In this document: positions 25,517 through 34,594 of the stretch, piece after piece
Layout: each line of letters opens with the position of its first letter
How positions within the stretch are numbered: position 1 is the first letter of the stretch
NCBI GenBank assembly: GCA_025927545.1
Contig: JAICLE010000022.1
Coordinates: forward strand, 1-40,247
From: Gemmatimonadales bacterium
GTDB taxonomy: Bacteria; Gemmatimonadota; Gemmatimonadetes; Gemmatimonadales; GWC2-71-9
Length of the DNA stretch: 40,247 bases
Direction of reading: 5' to 3'
Notes under the pieces: model-generated
Seen by the model: the letters and a program-made list of their open reading frames with translations, nothing else
Database searches by the model: none
What the model was told of the DNA's origin: nothing
Program-made: the position numbers and the translations under genes

Positions 25517-25517
25517 G

Positions 25518-27239
25518 TCAGATACTCAGCGTGGACATGGCCGGCCGGCGCTGCAGCCAGATCATGAAGAAGGTGCGGGTGACGAAGATCGCCGTGACCA
25601 TGGAAGCGATGATGCCCATGATCAGGGTGACCGCGAACCCCTTGACCGGCCCGGTACCGAACTGGAAGAGGAACAACGCCGTCAGCACGGTACTGACGTT
25701 CGAGTCGACGATCGCGTTCATGGCGTGTTTGAACCCCTCGTCCACCGCGAGGCGTACGGTCTTGCCGTGGACGAGCTCTTCCCGGATGCGCTCGAAGATC
25801 AGCACGTTGGCGTCTACCGCGATGCCGACCGAGAGCACGATGCCGGCCAGGCCGGGCAGCGTGAGGGTCGCGTTGATCATGGACAGGCCGCCCAGCGTGA
25901 AGAGCAGATAGAGCGCGAGGGCCGCTACCGCGAGCGCGCCGCTCATCCGGTAATAGACCAGCATGATGAGCACCACCATGGCGGTGCCCACGATGCCGGC
26001 CGTGATCCCGTCCCGGATCGAGTCGCTCCCGAGACTGGCGCCCACCTGCCGCTCCTCGACGATCTTGAGCGGGATCGGGAGCGCGCCGGCCTTGAGCGTG
26101 AGCGCCAGATCCTGGGCCTCTTGCAAGCTCTTGTTGCCGAGCGTGATCTGGCCGTTCCGCCCGATCCGGCTCTGGATCACTGGCGGTCGCCCCTGCACCC
26201 GGCCGTCGAGCAGGATCGCCATGAAGTCGCCGACGTGGCGGCCGGTCTCTTCACCGAATTTGCGCCCGCCGGCGCGATCGAGCTGGAAGGTGACGATCGA
26301 TCCGTTGGTGAGCGGGTCGAGCTGCGCGTTGGCGTCCTCGAGATTGCTGCCGGTCACGATCGGGCGGTCGTCCAGGACGTAGAGATAGCGGAACGATTGC
26401 ACGCCGATGCTGGTCGGTGCCGCGGCCCAGCGAAGGACGAGGCCGCGGGGAAGCTGGCGGGCTACCTGCGGGATGTTGAGCAGGCTGTCCACCCGGGGGA
26501 ACGCGGTCTCGGGCACCGCATATTCGCCTGGAATCCCACCGCCCTCGGCGCTGCCGGCGGCCTGGATCAGGCCGGAGAGCACGCCACCCGGCACGGGGGT
26601 CGTATCCGCGGCGGCGCTGTCGGCGGCGGGCTTGGCGGATTTGCCCGCGGGCGCGGCACCCGCCTTGGGCGCGCCGGGCTTGGCCGCGTTCGGCTTGGCG
26701 GAATCGCCGCCAAGGAGCTGCTCAACGGCCGACGGCTTCCCCGCGCCCGCCCCCGTGTCGCCCTTCACGCCGAGGCCACGGAGCGTGCGGTCCATGGCGG
26801 GCAGCGCCTTCTCGAGCGCGCCGGTCTTGTCGGTGATGCGGAACTCGAGAAACGCGCTCCGCTGCACGATCGACTTGGCCCGGGCGGGATCGGTGATGCC
26901 GGCGAGCTCGACCACGATCCGGTTGTCGCCCGCCTTCTGGACCACCGGCTCCTCCACGCCGAACTCGTCGATACGCTTCCGAAGGACGGTGAGCGCCAGG
27001 TCGAGATCCTTCTTGGGATCGGCGGACACCTGCTTCGACTGGTCGAGCTCGAGCGCGAGGTGCATCCCGCCCTGCAGATCGAGTCCCCGCTTGAGCGGCA
27101 CCCGGGTCACGGTGTCGTCGTGCATGATCCCGTCGGCGCCGCGCACGCGGAGGGTGACGGTCCGGGGAAACAGGAAGTAGATCGAGCCGCCGATCAGCAG
27201 CCCGATCACGAGCAGGCGGTTGCGAATGGAGGAAGACAT
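25518..27239 (-). CDS. secD: Protein translocase subunit SecD, with a low-complexity insertion
   Basis: The 573-residue partner of SecF shows the D1 motif RGLDLQGGMHLALEL near residue 50, RKRIDEFGVEEPVVQ, GSNLEDANAQLD, the helix motif AGIVLSVGIAVDANVLIFERIREEL and VTAIFVTRTFF at the end. Between about residues 155 and 215 there is an Ala/Lys/Pro/Asp-rich stretch (KPNAAKPGAPKAGAAPAGKS) inserted in the periplasmic domain; it is probably an unstructured linker. The ATG at 27237-27239 is 15 bases after ribF. Confidence 0.95.
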   Translation of the reverse strand: MSSSIRNRLLVIGLLIGGSIYFLFPRTVTLRVRGADGIMHDDTVTRVPLKRGLDLQGGMHLALELDQSKQVSADPKKDLDLALTVLRKRIDEFGVEEPVVQKAGDNRIVVELAGITDPARAKSIVQRSAFLEFRITDKTGALEKALPAMDRTLRGLGVKGDTGAGAGKPSAVEQLLGGDSAKPNAAKPGAPKAGAAPAGKSAKPAADSAAADTTPVPGGVLSGLIQAAGSAEGGGIPGEYAVPETAFPRVDSLLNIPQVARQLPRGLVLRWAAAPTSIGVQSFRYLYVLDDRPIVTGSNLEDANAQLDPLTNGSIVTFQLDRAGGRKFGEETGRHVGDFMAILLDGRVQGRPPVIQSRIGRNGQITLGNKSLQEAQDLALTLKAGALPIPLKIVEERQVGASLGSDSIRDGITAGIVGTAMVVLIMLVYYRMSGALAVAALALYLLFTLGGLSMINATLTLPGLAGIVLSVGIAVDANVLIFERIREELVHGKTVRLAVDEGFKHAMNAIVDSNVSTVLTALFLFQFGTGPVKGFAVTLIMGIIASMVTAIFVTRTFFMIWLQRRPAMSTLSI

Positions 27240-27254
27240 CGTCAGGTCACGGTC

Positions 27255-28202
27255 TCAGGCATGAGGTCCCCGGCTGGACGCCGGACCGGATGCGGCGAGC
27301 ACCTCGCGCGCCCGGGTACGATCACGATCCAACTGCTGCCGCAACGCCTCCGCCGACGCGAAGCGGGTCACGTCGCGCAGGCGCTCCACCCACTCGATCC
27401 GCACCCATTCGCCGTACAGATCGCCCTCGAAGTCGAACAGGTGGGCCTCGAGCAGCCGACGCCCATCCTCGAACGTCGGCCGGGGGCCCTGGTTCATCAT
27501 CCCGCCCGCGCGTCCGCCGCGCCATTCGACCCGCACGGCATACACGCCGTCGGGCGGAAGCAGCTTCTGCGGCGGCACGTTGGCGAGGTTGATGGTCGGC
27601 ACGCCCAGTTGCCGTCCGCGCCGCTCGCCCGTTCCCACCCGGCCGCTCACCTGATACGGCCGTCCCAGCATGCGGGCAGCCGTGGCGAGGTCGCCACCGG
27701 CGATGGCGCGGCGAATCCGCGAGCTCGAGACGTGCTGCTCGCCCACATCCACGGCGGTGACCACGTCCACCGCGAAGCCGTCTTCGGCGCCGAGACGCCG
27801 GAGGGTGTCGACGTCGCCGCTCCGCCCACGGCCGAAGCCGTGATCGTGCCCAATCACCAGCTCTCGCATGGCGCAGCGCTCGAGCAGCACGCCCCGCACG
27901 AACTCCTCTGGCGTGAGCGAGGCGAGCTGCCGGTCGAACCGCAGGAACAGCACGTAGTCGAGCGGGAGCTGCGCCAGGATCTCCCGCCGCTCGGCCGCCG
28001 TCGTGAGCAGCGGAGGCGCGGCCTGCGGATTCACCACCTCGAGCGGATGGGGCTCGAAAGTGACCAGGACGCTCGCCCGGCCCGCCGCCTCCGCGCGCCG
28101 CGCGATCTCGCGGACCACGGCTTCGTGCCCCCGGTGCACTCCGTCGAACGAGCCCACGGTGACCGTGCTGCCGCGGGGGAGCGGCGGAAGACGCCCGCTC
28201 AC
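27255..28202 (-). CDS. ribF: Bifunctional riboflavin kinase / FAD synthetase
   Basis: The 315-residue enzyme makes FMN and then FAD. The N-terminal adenylyltransferase part has TVGSFDGVHRGHEAVV (HxGH motif), TFEPHPLEVV and the VSSSRIRRAIAGGD segment. The C-terminal flavokinase part has GRRGRQLGVPTINLAN, PPDGVYAVRVEW and LEAHLFDFEGDLYGEWVRIEWVERLRD. GTG at 28200-28202 is the chosen start, since it overlaps the truB stop (GTGA) and yields the usual N-terminus; the frame is open upstream. Confidence 0.95.
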   Translation of the reverse strand: MSGRLPPLPRGSTVTVGSFDGVHRGHEAVVREIARRAEAAGRASVLVTFEPHPLEVVNPQAAPPLLTTAAERREILAQLPLDYVLFLRFDRQLASLTPEEFVRGVLLERCAMRELVIGHDHGFGRGRSGDVDTLRRLGAEDGFAVDVVTAVDVGEQHVSSSRIRRAIAGGDLATAARMLGRPYQVSGRVGTGERRGRQLGVPTINLANVPPQKLLPPDGVYAVRVEWRGGRAGGMMNQGPRPTFEDGRRLLEAHLFDFEGDLYGEWVRIEWVERLRDVTRFASAEALRQQLDRDRTRAREVLAASGPASSRGPHA

Positions 28203-29038
28203 GGCGTTCCCAGCACCACGGAAGGACGGAGCCACCCGTCGTCCGCCCGCGCCACCGCCACGAGCCGGCCCGCGTGAACCAGGGCGACGTCGCCGCTGGC
28301 GCCCGGCCCGGCCGGCAGCGCGCGGCCGTGGCTCACCGCCAACCGGCCCGGCTCGTCGAGCTCGCGCGTGGGGAGGTGACCCAGCGCCACTTCCGGCGGC
28401 CGGAGGGCGGACGCGTCCACCAGCCCGAGCGGGACCGCGTCGTCGACCCGGAGCGCGCCCACGGCCTCCCGCCGGAGCGCCGTCAGGTGCGCGCCGACGC
28501 CCAGCCGCGCGCCCAGGTCACGGGCGAGCGCCCGGACGTAGGTCCCCGCACTCACGGTGACGCGGAAGGCCAGCTCGGGCGGCGCGTAGCTGACGAGCTC
28601 GATCCGGTGCACCGTCACGGGCGTCTCGGGCAACTCCGCCGCGACGCCCCGGCGCGCCAGCCGGTAGCTGCGCTCGCCATCCACGTGCCGGGCCGAGTAG
28701 CGGGGCGGCCGCTGCTGCTGCTCGCCCTGGAGCGCGGCCAGCGCCGCCAGCACCCGGTCTTCGGCGATCCCGGCGACGTCCACCGCCGGCCCCAGGGGCG
28801 TTCCGGTGCGATCGTCGGTGTCGGTCGCGAGGCCCAGCCGCGCGGTGCCCAGATAGGTCTTGGGCTGGGCCTCGACGAACCGTGCGAGCCGGGTGGCCCG
28901 CCCCACCAGCACGACCAGCAGTCCGGTGGCGAACGGATCGAGCGTGCCGGTGTGGCCCACGGCCCGGGTTCCCAGTGCGCGCCGGACCCGCTGCACCACG
29001 TCGTGCGACGTAGGGCCGGCCGGCTTGTCGACGAGCAC
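28199..29038 (-). CDS. truB: tRNA pseudouridine(55) synthase
   Basis: The 279-residue enzyme modifies U55 of tRNAs. The N-terminus VDKPAGPTSHDVVQRVRR is followed by the catalytic HTGTLDPFATGLLVV (Asp near residue 35), RPPRYSARHVDGERSY, and VSAGTYVRALARDLG. GTG at 29036-29038 is the first usual start codon. The conserved strand begins a few residues earlier in relatives, so translation may start at an upstream non-standard codon next to the rbfA stop. Confidence 0.93.
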   Translation of the reverse strand: MLVDKPAGPTSHDVVQRVRRALGTRAVGHTGTLDPFATGLLVVLVGRATRLARFVEAQPKTYLGTARLGLATDTDDRTGTPLGPAVDVAGIAEDRVLAALAALQGEQQQRPPRYSARHVDGERSYRLARRGVAAELPETPVTVHRIELVSYAPPELAFRVTVSAGTYVRALARDLGARLGVGAHLTALRREAVGALRVDDAVPLGLVDASALRPPEVALGHLPTRELDEPGRLAVSHGRALPAGPGASGDVALVHAGRLVAVARADDGWLRPSVVLGTP

Positions 29039-29046
29039 GGCCCCGA

Positions 29047-29406
29047 TCAGTCGTGCTCCTCGCGCCGGATCTCGCCGAGCAGCTCGTTGATCCGCGCGGC
29101 GTGCTCGAGCCCCTTGTCGAGCTCGAAGTGCAGCTCCGGCACGATGCGGGTGGTGAGCGCCCGGGCGGCGCGCGAGCGGAGGAACCCGGCAGCGCTCTGC
29201 AGCCCCTCGAGCGCACGGCGCTTCTCGGCATCGTCGCCGCGCACGCTGACCATGACACGCGCATGCGACAGGTCAGGCGTGACCAGGACGCCGGTGACGG
29301 TCACGAAGCCGACGCGCGGGTCCCGGACCTCGCGCGCCAGTCCGTCGGTGATCACCTGCCGCAGCGTCTCCGCCACCTGCTCGGGCCGCCGCGAGGATGA
29401 CTTCAT
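29047..29406 (-). CDS. rbfA: 30S ribosome-binding factor A
   Basis: The product of about 119 residues helps mature the 5' end of 16S rRNA in the 30S subunit, especially in the cold. It follows the family pattern: RRPEQVAETLRQVITDGL, then DPRVGFVTVTGVLVTPDLSHARVMVSV and PELHFELDKGLEHAARINELL. The ATG at 29404-29406 makes an ATGA overlap with the DUF503 gene; another ATG six bases upstream (29410-29412) is possible. The order infB, DUF503, rbfA, truB, ribF is typical. Confidence 0.93.
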   Translation of the reverse strand: MKSSSRRPEQVAETLRQVITDGLAREVRDPRVGFVTVTGVLVTPDLSHARVMVSVRGDDAEKRRALEGLQSAAGFLRSRAARALTTRIVPELHFELDKGLEHAARINELLGEIRREEHD

Positions 29407-29684
29407 CGCCATACCGTCACCGTATCCACGATCCGCACGCCGTCCGTCTCCTCCACGACCCGATCGGCGGCCCGGAGCGTCTCCTCGACCGGCGGGCGGG
29501 CGGAGCCGACCACCGCGCAGGCGATCTCCGCCCGCTGCCAGAGGTCCTGGTGTCCCGTTTCCGCCACCGAGACGTTAAACCGGTGCCGGAGCGCGGCCGA
29601 GAGAGGCTTGAGTGTTCCGCGCTTTTCCTTCAATGAATGGCACCCCGGGAGATGGAGCTCCCACACCTGGACCCCGACGATCAC
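29403..29684 (-). CDS. DUF503 family protein (YlxP-like)
   Basis: The 93-residue protein shows the DUF503 pattern: an opening strand [21 protein letters not shown], then RHRFNVSVAETGHQDLWQRAEIA, and a conserved final strand. Such proteins are encoded almost always between infB and rbfA, as here, and are thought to bind RNA or ribosome-assembly partners; the function is not settled. The GTG start overlaps the infB stop (GTGA). Confidence 0.9.
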   Translation of the reverse strand: MIVGVQVWELHLPGCHSLKEKRGTLKPLSAALRHRFNVSVAETGHQDLWQRAEIACAVVGSARPPVEETLRAADRVVEETDGVRIVDTVTVWR

Positions 29685-32380
29685 CCCACCGCGCCGCCGG
29701 CCGCCGGCTGGAGGGTCCGCTTGACCTCCTCCATGCGGAACGACTCGATCCGGTCGCCGACCTTCATGTCATTGAAGTTCTCGATTCCGATGCCGCACTC
29801 GAGCCCCTCGCGCACCTCGCGCACGTCGTCCTTGAAGCGCTTGAGGCTGGAGAGCGCACCCGCGTACACCACCACCCCGTCGCGCATGACGCGCGCCTTG
29901 GCGGTGCGCTGGATAGTGCCGCTCCGCACCATGCAGCCGGCGATCGTGCCGACCTTGCTGACCTTGAAGAGCTGCAGCACCTCGGCCTCGCCGAGGACCG
30001 TCTCGCGCTCCTCCGGCTTGAGCAGCCCCTCGAGGGCGTTCCGCACGTCCTCGACCGCCTCGTAGATGATGCGGTAGGTGCGCACGTCCACCTGTTCCCG
30101 CTCGGCCGCGGCACGCGCATTGGAGTCCGGCCGGACGTGGAAGCCGAGCACGATGGCGCCGGAGGCCTTGGCGAGGAGCACGTCGCTCTCGGTAATGGCG
30201 CCGACGCCGCGGTGCACCACGTCCACCCGGACCTCGCCGGTACCGAGCTGGGCCAGGGCATCGGCCAGCGCCTCGGCCGGCCCGCCCTGGTCGGCCTTGA
30301 TGATGATGCGCAGGGTCGAGACCTCGCCCTCCTTCAGTGCCCGGCTGAAATCCTCGAGGCTGGTGCCCTTCTGACTGCGCCGGTTCTGCGCCTCGCGTTC
30401 GAGCCGCTGCCGCTTCTGGGCGATCTCGCGCGCCTCGTTCGCGTCGGTGACGACTGCGAAGGTATCGCCCGCGGCCGGCACGCCCTCGAAGCCGAGGATC
30501 TGCACCGGAATCGAGGGGCCGGCTTCCTTGACCGTCTTGCCGCGCTCATCGTAGAGCGCGCGCACGCGGCCGGAGAACTTGCCGCAGATGAAGTTGTCGC
30601 CCCCGTGGAGGGTGCCCCGCTGCACCAGCACGGTGGCGAGCGGCCCCTTCCCCGGATCGAGGGTGGCCTCGAGCACGGCGCCGTGGCCCTTCCCTTCCGG
30701 GTTGGCCTTGAGATCCAGGATCTCGGCCTGGAGCAGGATCTGATCGAGCAGGCCCTCGATCCCGATGCCCTTCTTGGCCGAGATCTCGGCCGAGAGCACG
30801 TTGCCGCCGAACTCCTCGAGCACGACGTTGTGCTGGAGCAGGTCCTGCTTGACCTTGGGCACGTTGGCCGACGGCAGGTCGATCTTGTTGATGGCCACGA
30901 TGAGCGGCACGCCGGCGTTCCGGGCGTGGCTGATGGCCTCGACCGTCTGCGGCATGACCTGGTCGTCGGCCGCGACGACGAGGACGACGATATCCGTGAC
31001 CTGCGCGCCGCGCGCGCGCATGGCGGTGAACGCCTGGTGGCCCGGGGTGTCGAGGAAGGTGATGGCGCGGCCGTTCGGCAACGTGACGAGGTACGCGCCG
31101 ATGTGCTGCGTGATGCCGCCGGCTTCGCCGGCCACGACGTTGGCCTTCCGCACGTAGTCGAGCAGCGAGGTCTTGCCGTGGTCGACGTGCCCCATGATCG
31201 TGACCACCGGCGGCCGGCTCACCTGCAGCTCGGGCGCCTCCTCGGCCGCATCGACTTCCATTTCGGCGGCGTACTCGTCCTCGCGCACCGCCTCGAAGCC
31301 GAAGGCGGAGGCGATGAGCTCGATCTGGTCGAAGTCGAGCCGCTGATTCACGGTGACCATCAGGCCCAGCTCCTTGAAGGCGAACTGGACGATCTGGGTG
31401 GCCGGCACCTTCATGGCGCCCGCGAGCTCGGACACCGAGACGAACTCGTTGACCCGGATGCGCGTCTTCTCCCGTTCGCGCTCCTCGGCCAGGCGGCCGG
31501 CCTGCACGTCGCGGTAGGACGGCTCGTCGGAGCGGCGGACGCCCTTCCGCCCGGCCGGGCCTTTCATGCCCTGGAGCGTGCGGAGGATGTTCGCCTGCAC
31601 CGCGTCCTGATCGACGGAGGTACGCTTCCCCTTCTTGCCCTTCTTCCGGCCTCCGCCCTTCTCGGCATCGGGCCCGAATTGCCGGGGCGCGGGCGCACCG
31701 CGGTCGGGTGCCGCGCCCGGACGCGAGGGCGCGGACGGCGCGCTGCTGCTGAAGACGGGCTTGGGACCCCGCGCGGCCGCCGCCGGCGGGCGCTGAATGC
31801 GCGGCGGAATGAACGGCGCCTTGGAGGACGCGCCGCCGACGGTGCCGGCGGTACTGTGGGTGCCGAGGCGCGGCGGCGGCGGCTCCGCGGGCGCCGCGGG
31901 CGGCTCTCCGGCGGCTGCCACGGGCTCCGGCTCCGGCTCGGTGGGCGCGGGCGGGAGGTCGCGGAACAGCGCGCGGGCGCGCTCTTCCAGGCTCTGCGCG
32001 GGCGCGGTGTCCTCGGGCTCGGCGACCATCGGCCGCTCGAGCTCGAGCGCGGCGAGCTCGGCCGCCTTCTCGGCCTGGACCTGCGCCTCGACCTGCGCCA
32101 CTTCGGCGGCGGTGCGCCGGCGCTTGGTGGGCTTGGCCTCGACCGGGGCCGGGGCGGGCTCCGCCTTGACCGCCTTGCGGCGGCCCTTCTTGGCCGTGGG
32201 GGATTCCGCGCTCTTCCGCTTGTCCCGCTCCCAGCGGACGCGGACGGCCGAAACCTGATCGTTCTCCAGCGCGGACATGTGACTGCGCACGAAGATGTTC
32301 ATGTCCTTGAGCATGCTCAGGAGCTGCTCGGGCGCGACGCCGAACTCCGCCGCCAGGTCGTGCACTCTCGTCTTGACCAC
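29681..32380 (-). CDS. infB: Translation initiation factor IF-2
   Basis: The 899-residue GTPase places fMet-tRNA on the ribosome. The N-terminal IF2N module ([19 protein letters not shown]) is followed by a long Ala/Pro/Glu/Lys-rich linker (about residues 55-250). Then comes an N2-like domain with [20 protein letters not shown], and the GTPase domain with [14 protein letters not shown] (about residue 394), [28 protein letters not shown] and [10 protein letters not shown]. Domains II, III and IV complete it. The GTG start (32378-32380) is preceded by GGAGG at 6 bases. The linker is longer than in E. coli and of biased composition. Confidence 0.97.
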   Translation of the reverse strand: MVKTRVHDLAAEFGVAPEQLLSMLKDMNIFVRSHMSALENDQVSAVRVRWERDKRKSAESPTAKKGRRKAVKAEPAPAPVEAKPTKRRRTAAEVAQVEAQVQAEKAAELAALELERPMVAEPEDTAPAQSLEERARALFRDLPPAPTEPEPEPVAAAGEPPAAPAEPPPPRLGTHSTAGTVGGASSKAPFIPPRIQRPPAAAARGPKPVFSSSAPSAPSRPGAAPDRGAPAPRQFGPDAEKGGGRKKGKKGKRTSVDQDAVQANILRTLQGMKGPAGRKGVRRSDEPSYRDVQAGRLAEEREREKTRIRVNEFVSVSELAGAMKVPATQIVQFAFKELGLMVTVNQRLDFDQIELIASAFGFEAVREDEYAAEMEVDAAEEAPELQVSRPPVVTIMGHVDHGKTSLLDYVRKANVVAGEAGGITQHIGAYLVTLPNGRAITFLDTPGHQAFTAMRARGAQVTDIVVLVVAADDQVMPQTVEAISHARNAGVPLIVAINKIDLPSANVPKVKQDLLQHNVVLEEFGGNVLSAEISAKKGIGIEGLLDQILLQAEILDLKANPEGKGHGAVLEATLDPGKGPLATVLVQRGTLHGGDNFICGKFSGRVRALYDERGKTVKEAGPSIPVQILGFEGVPAAGDTFAVVTDANEAREIAQKRQRLEREAQNRRSQKGTSLEDFSRALKEGEVSTLRIIIKADQGGPAEALADALAQLGTGEVRVDVVHRGVGAITESDVLLAKASGAIVLGFHVRPDSNARAAAEREQVDVRTYRIIYEAVEDVRNALEGLLKPEERETVLGEAEVLQLFKVSKVGTIAGCMVRSGTIQRTAKARVMRDGVVVYAGALSSLKRFKDDVREVREGLECGIGIENFNDMKVGDRIESFRMEEVKRTLQPAAGGAVG

Positions 32381-32391
32381 TCAATCCTCCG

Positions 32392-32709
32392 TCAGGAGCG
32401 TACGGGCGCCAACGGCACCATGCCATCGGCCAACGCGCGGTCGCGTACGCCTGCCGCCATCACGGGCGGTCGTCCCAATTGCGCGCCGATCGCGACGGCG
32501 CGCGGGCCCGGGATGATCGGCACGCCCTTGGCCGATGCCAGCCGGACCACCTTGTCCACGGCGCGCGGGCTGGCGTCCTCCGCCACCACCACGCACCAGC
32601 ACTTCCCTGCCTGCAGCTCTTTCCGGACGGCGTCCACGCCGACGACGACGCGGCCGCCGCGGTAGCCCAGTCCGAGGAGCCCGAGGAGGCCGCTATTTCT
32701 CGACGGCAT
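32392..32709 (-). CDS. L7Ae/YlxQ-like RNA-binding protein
   Basis: The 105-residue protein fits the L7Ae/L30e/S12e superfamily: GLLGLGYRGGRVVVGVDAVRKEL, then WCVVVAEDASPRAVDKVVRLA and VPIIPGPRAVAIGAQLGRPP, as in YlxQ. These bind kink-turn RNAs. It sits between nusA and infB, the usual YlxQ position, and overlaps the nusA end by 17 bases in another frame. The cellular role of YlxQ is not settled. Confidence 0.85.
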   Translation of the reverse strand: MPSRNSGLLGLLGLGYRGGRVVVGVDAVRKELQAGKCWCVVVAEDASPRAVDKVVRLASAKGVPIIPGPRAVAIGAQLGRPPVMAAGVRDRALADGMVPLAPVRS

Positions 32710-34000
32710 CCTCGTCGGTCAGCTCCGCCAGGAAGGCGAGCAACTGCTCCTCCGTCTCCGGCGTGATCCCCGGGATCTTGGCGATGTCCTCGCGCTCGAA
32801 ATCGAGGATATCGTTGAGCATCCGGTGGCCCGCGCCCTCCAGAATGGCGCTGAGCTCGGGGGAGAGCCCCTTGATCTCGCTGAGCGGAATCTGGGCGACC
32901 GTCTCCTCCTCGGGCGGGAGCGGGGCGAACAGCGGGCCCTCGCCCCCGCGCTCGAGCCACTCGCGGCTGGAATAGAGGTCGATCTTCCAGCCGGTGAGCT
33001 CGGAGGCGAGCCGAACGTTCTGCCCGTTCCGCCCGATGGCGAGCGAGAGCTGGTCCTCGTCCACCACGGCCTGGATGGTCTTGGCCTCGGGATCGCTGAA
33101 CACCTTGGCCACCCGCGCCGGGGCGAGCGCCAGCCGGGCGAACCGCTCCGGATCCGGGGACCAGGGCACGATGTCGATGCGCTCGCCGCCGAGCTCGTTC
33201 ACGACGGCCTGCACCCGCGAGCCCTTGAGGCCCACACAGGCGCCCACCGGATCGATGGCGTCGTCGCGGGAGATGACGGCCACCTTGGTCCGGCTGCCCA
33301 CCTCGCGCGCGATGGCGCGAATCTCGACGATCTGCTGCTGGATCTCGGGCACCTCGAGCTTGAACAGCGCCTTGACGAACAGCGGATCGCCGCGGGACAG
33401 GATGAGCCGCGGCCCCTTGGGGGTTTCCTCCAGCCGCTTGAGCACCGCACGGATGGTGTCGCCCTGGTGGAAGTGCTCGCGGTGGTTCTGCTCGCGGTAG
33501 GGGATGATCGCCTCCGCCTCGCGGAACTTGTTCAGCATGATGACCAGCTTGCCGCGCTCGATCTGCTGAACCTCGCCGGAGAGGAGCTCGCCCACCTTGG
33601 AGGCGAACTCCTCGCGAATCCGCATTCGCTCGCCCTCGCGGACGCGCTGGATGATGCGCTGCTTGGCGGCCTGCACGGCGAGGCGGCCGAACTCGACGAA
33701 AGGCACCTCCTCCTCGAGCATGTCGCCGAGCTGGAAATCCGGATCCTCGAACCGCGCCTCCTCGAGCGGGATCTGCCAGCTGGGGTCCTCGACCGTCTCC
33801 ACCACCTGGCGAAGGCGCACCACCTTGATGGTGCCCTGCAGCTCGTCCACGCTCAGCTCGAACTTGACGTTCGGGCCGAACTTGCGGACCAGCGCCGCCT
33901 GGATGCCGTCGCGCAGCAGATCCAGCAGATCGGAGCGCTCCAACTGCTTCGCGGTGGTCAGCTCGCGGAACGCGGCCAACATTTCGGTCGATCCTGCCAT
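32693..34000 (-). CDS. nusA: Transcription termination/antitermination factor NusA
   Basis: The 435-residue protein modulates pausing, termination and rRNA antitermination. It has the N-terminal polymerase-binding domain (1-125), S1 domain (LLSGEVQQIERGKLVIML, about 135-200), then KH1 (KVAVISRDDAIDPVGACVGLKGSRVQAVVNELGGE) and KH2 (LSLAIGRNGQNVRLASELTGWKID). An acidic C-terminal helix-hairpin-helix region, with IKGLSPELSAILEGAG and IAKIPGIT, follows. The ATG 33998-34000 has AGGAG 9 bases upstream and follows rimP by 5 bases; the frame extends further but without homology. Confidence 0.96.
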   Translation of the reverse strand: MAGSTEMLAAFRELTTAKQLERSDLLDLLRDGIQAALVRKFGPNVKFELSVDELQGTIKVVRLRQVVETVEDPSWQIPLEEARFEDPDFQLGDMLEEEVPFVEFGRLAVQAAKQRIIQRVREGERMRIREEFASKVGELLSGEVQQIERGKLVIMLNKFREAEAIIPYREQNHREHFHQGDTIRAVLKRLEETPKGPRLILSRGDPLFVKALFKLEVPEIQQQIVEIRAIAREVGSRTKVAVISRDDAIDPVGACVGLKGSRVQAVVNELGGERIDIVPWSPDPERFARLALAPARVAKVFSDPEAKTIQAVVDEDQLSLAIGRNGQNVRLASELTGWKIDLYSSREWLERGGEGPLFAPLPPEEETVAQIPLSEIKGLSPELSAILEGAGHRMLNDILDFEREDIAKIPGITPETEEQLLAFLAELTDEDAVEK

Positions 34001-34005
34001 GCGTG

Positions 34006-34488
34006 TCACTCCTGTTGAGCGGGTCCTTCCCACACCAGCGTCGCCTCGCGCACATCAGCGAGCGGCACGGTCACCTCCGCGCCGTCCTGGCCCCGCACGG
34101 TCACGTGCTCGTCGTCGGGGACCGCGACGATCTCCACCTGGCGGCGCCCGCCGAGCGCGTCGGACCGGACCCGGGCGCGGCGGCCGACAAAGCGGCGCCA
34201 GTGCTCCGGCCAGCGGAGCGGCCGCTCGATCCCCGGTGAGGAGACCTCCAGCACGTACCGCGGCCCGACCATCGCCCTGGATTCCAGAAAGTGCTCGAGA
34301 GACCGGCTGATGGCCGCGCAGTCGCCGGCCGTGACTCCCTGGCCGGGCCGGCTGTCCGGGCGGTCCACCCGCACCTGCAGAATGGGGCGCTCCAGCGTTC
34401 CGACGCGGCGCAGATCGGCGAGCTCGAATCCGAGGCCGGCGAGGTGGTCGCGAATCGGTGCGATGAGCGCGTCGGCAGACGTCGGCAT
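34006..34488 (-). CDS. rimP: Ribosome maturation factor RimP
   Basis: The 160-residue protein aids 30S assembly. The family pattern is clear: LIAPIRDHLAGLGFELADL, then LQVRVDRPDSRPGQGVTAGDCAAISRSLEHFLE and YVLEVSSPGIERPLRWPEHWRRFVG, followed by a small SH3-like domain. The ATG at 34486-34488 gives the normal N-terminus but has no ribosome-binding site; the bases before it are the U-tract of a terminator. An alternative in-frame GTG (34519-34521) would lie inside that hairpin. Confidence 0.93.
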   Translation of the reverse strand: MPTSADALIAPIRDHLAGLGFELADLRRVGTLERPILQVRVDRPDSRPGQGVTAGDCAAISRSLEHFLESRAMVGPRYVLEVSSPGIERPLRWPEHWRRFVGRRARVRSDALGGRRQVEIVAVPDDEHVTVRGQDGAEVTVPLADVREATLVWEGPAQQE

Positions 34489-34494
34489 TGCAGG

Positions 34495-34523
34495 AAAAAA
34501 AATGTGGGGGAACTCCCCCACAT
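34495..34523 (-). terminator. Intrinsic terminator in the rimP-nusA-infB leader
   Basis: On the minus strand, ATGTGGGGGA (34523-34514) and TCCCCCACAT (34511-34502) form a 9-10-bp stem with a tiny loop, followed directly by a run of eight T (34502-34495). This is a textbook intrinsic terminator, the best in the window. It ends 6 bases before the rimP ATG and lies downstream of a promoter, so it can act as an attenuator as well as ending the murA-pgeF transcript. Confidence 0.85.
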
Positions 34524-34565
34524 CGACAGTACACCCCCAACAGGCGCCCCCGGGACAGCACCGAA

Positions 34566-34594
34566 ATATTATCCCCAGAGGGTGGCGGAGTCAA
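34566..34594 (-). promoter_or_regulatory. Sigma70-type promoter for the rimP-nusA-infB operon
   Basis: TTGACT (34594-34589) and TAATAT (34571-34566) are spaced by exactly 17 bases on the minus strand. The -35 hexamer overlaps the pgeF stop codon. The expected start near 34559 gives a leader of about 70 bases that contains the terminator at 34495-34523. Confidence 0.7.

Noticed and set aside
25479..28277. A 932-codon open frame on the plus strand opposite secD and ribF.
   Set aside because: It is an antisense shadow spanning two well-identified genes and their junction, with no protein-like motifs.
29612..32665. A 1017-codon open frame on the plus strand opposite infB.
   Set aside because: It mirrors infB in a high-GC codon-biased region, its product is rich in His, Arg, Gly and Leu with no domains, and the minus-strand IF-2 is unmistakable.
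34006..34521. Starting RimP at the upstream in-frame GTG (34519-34521).
   Set aside because: That codon lies within the terminator hairpin and adds residues encoded by the stem and U-tract, which are not conserved in RimP.
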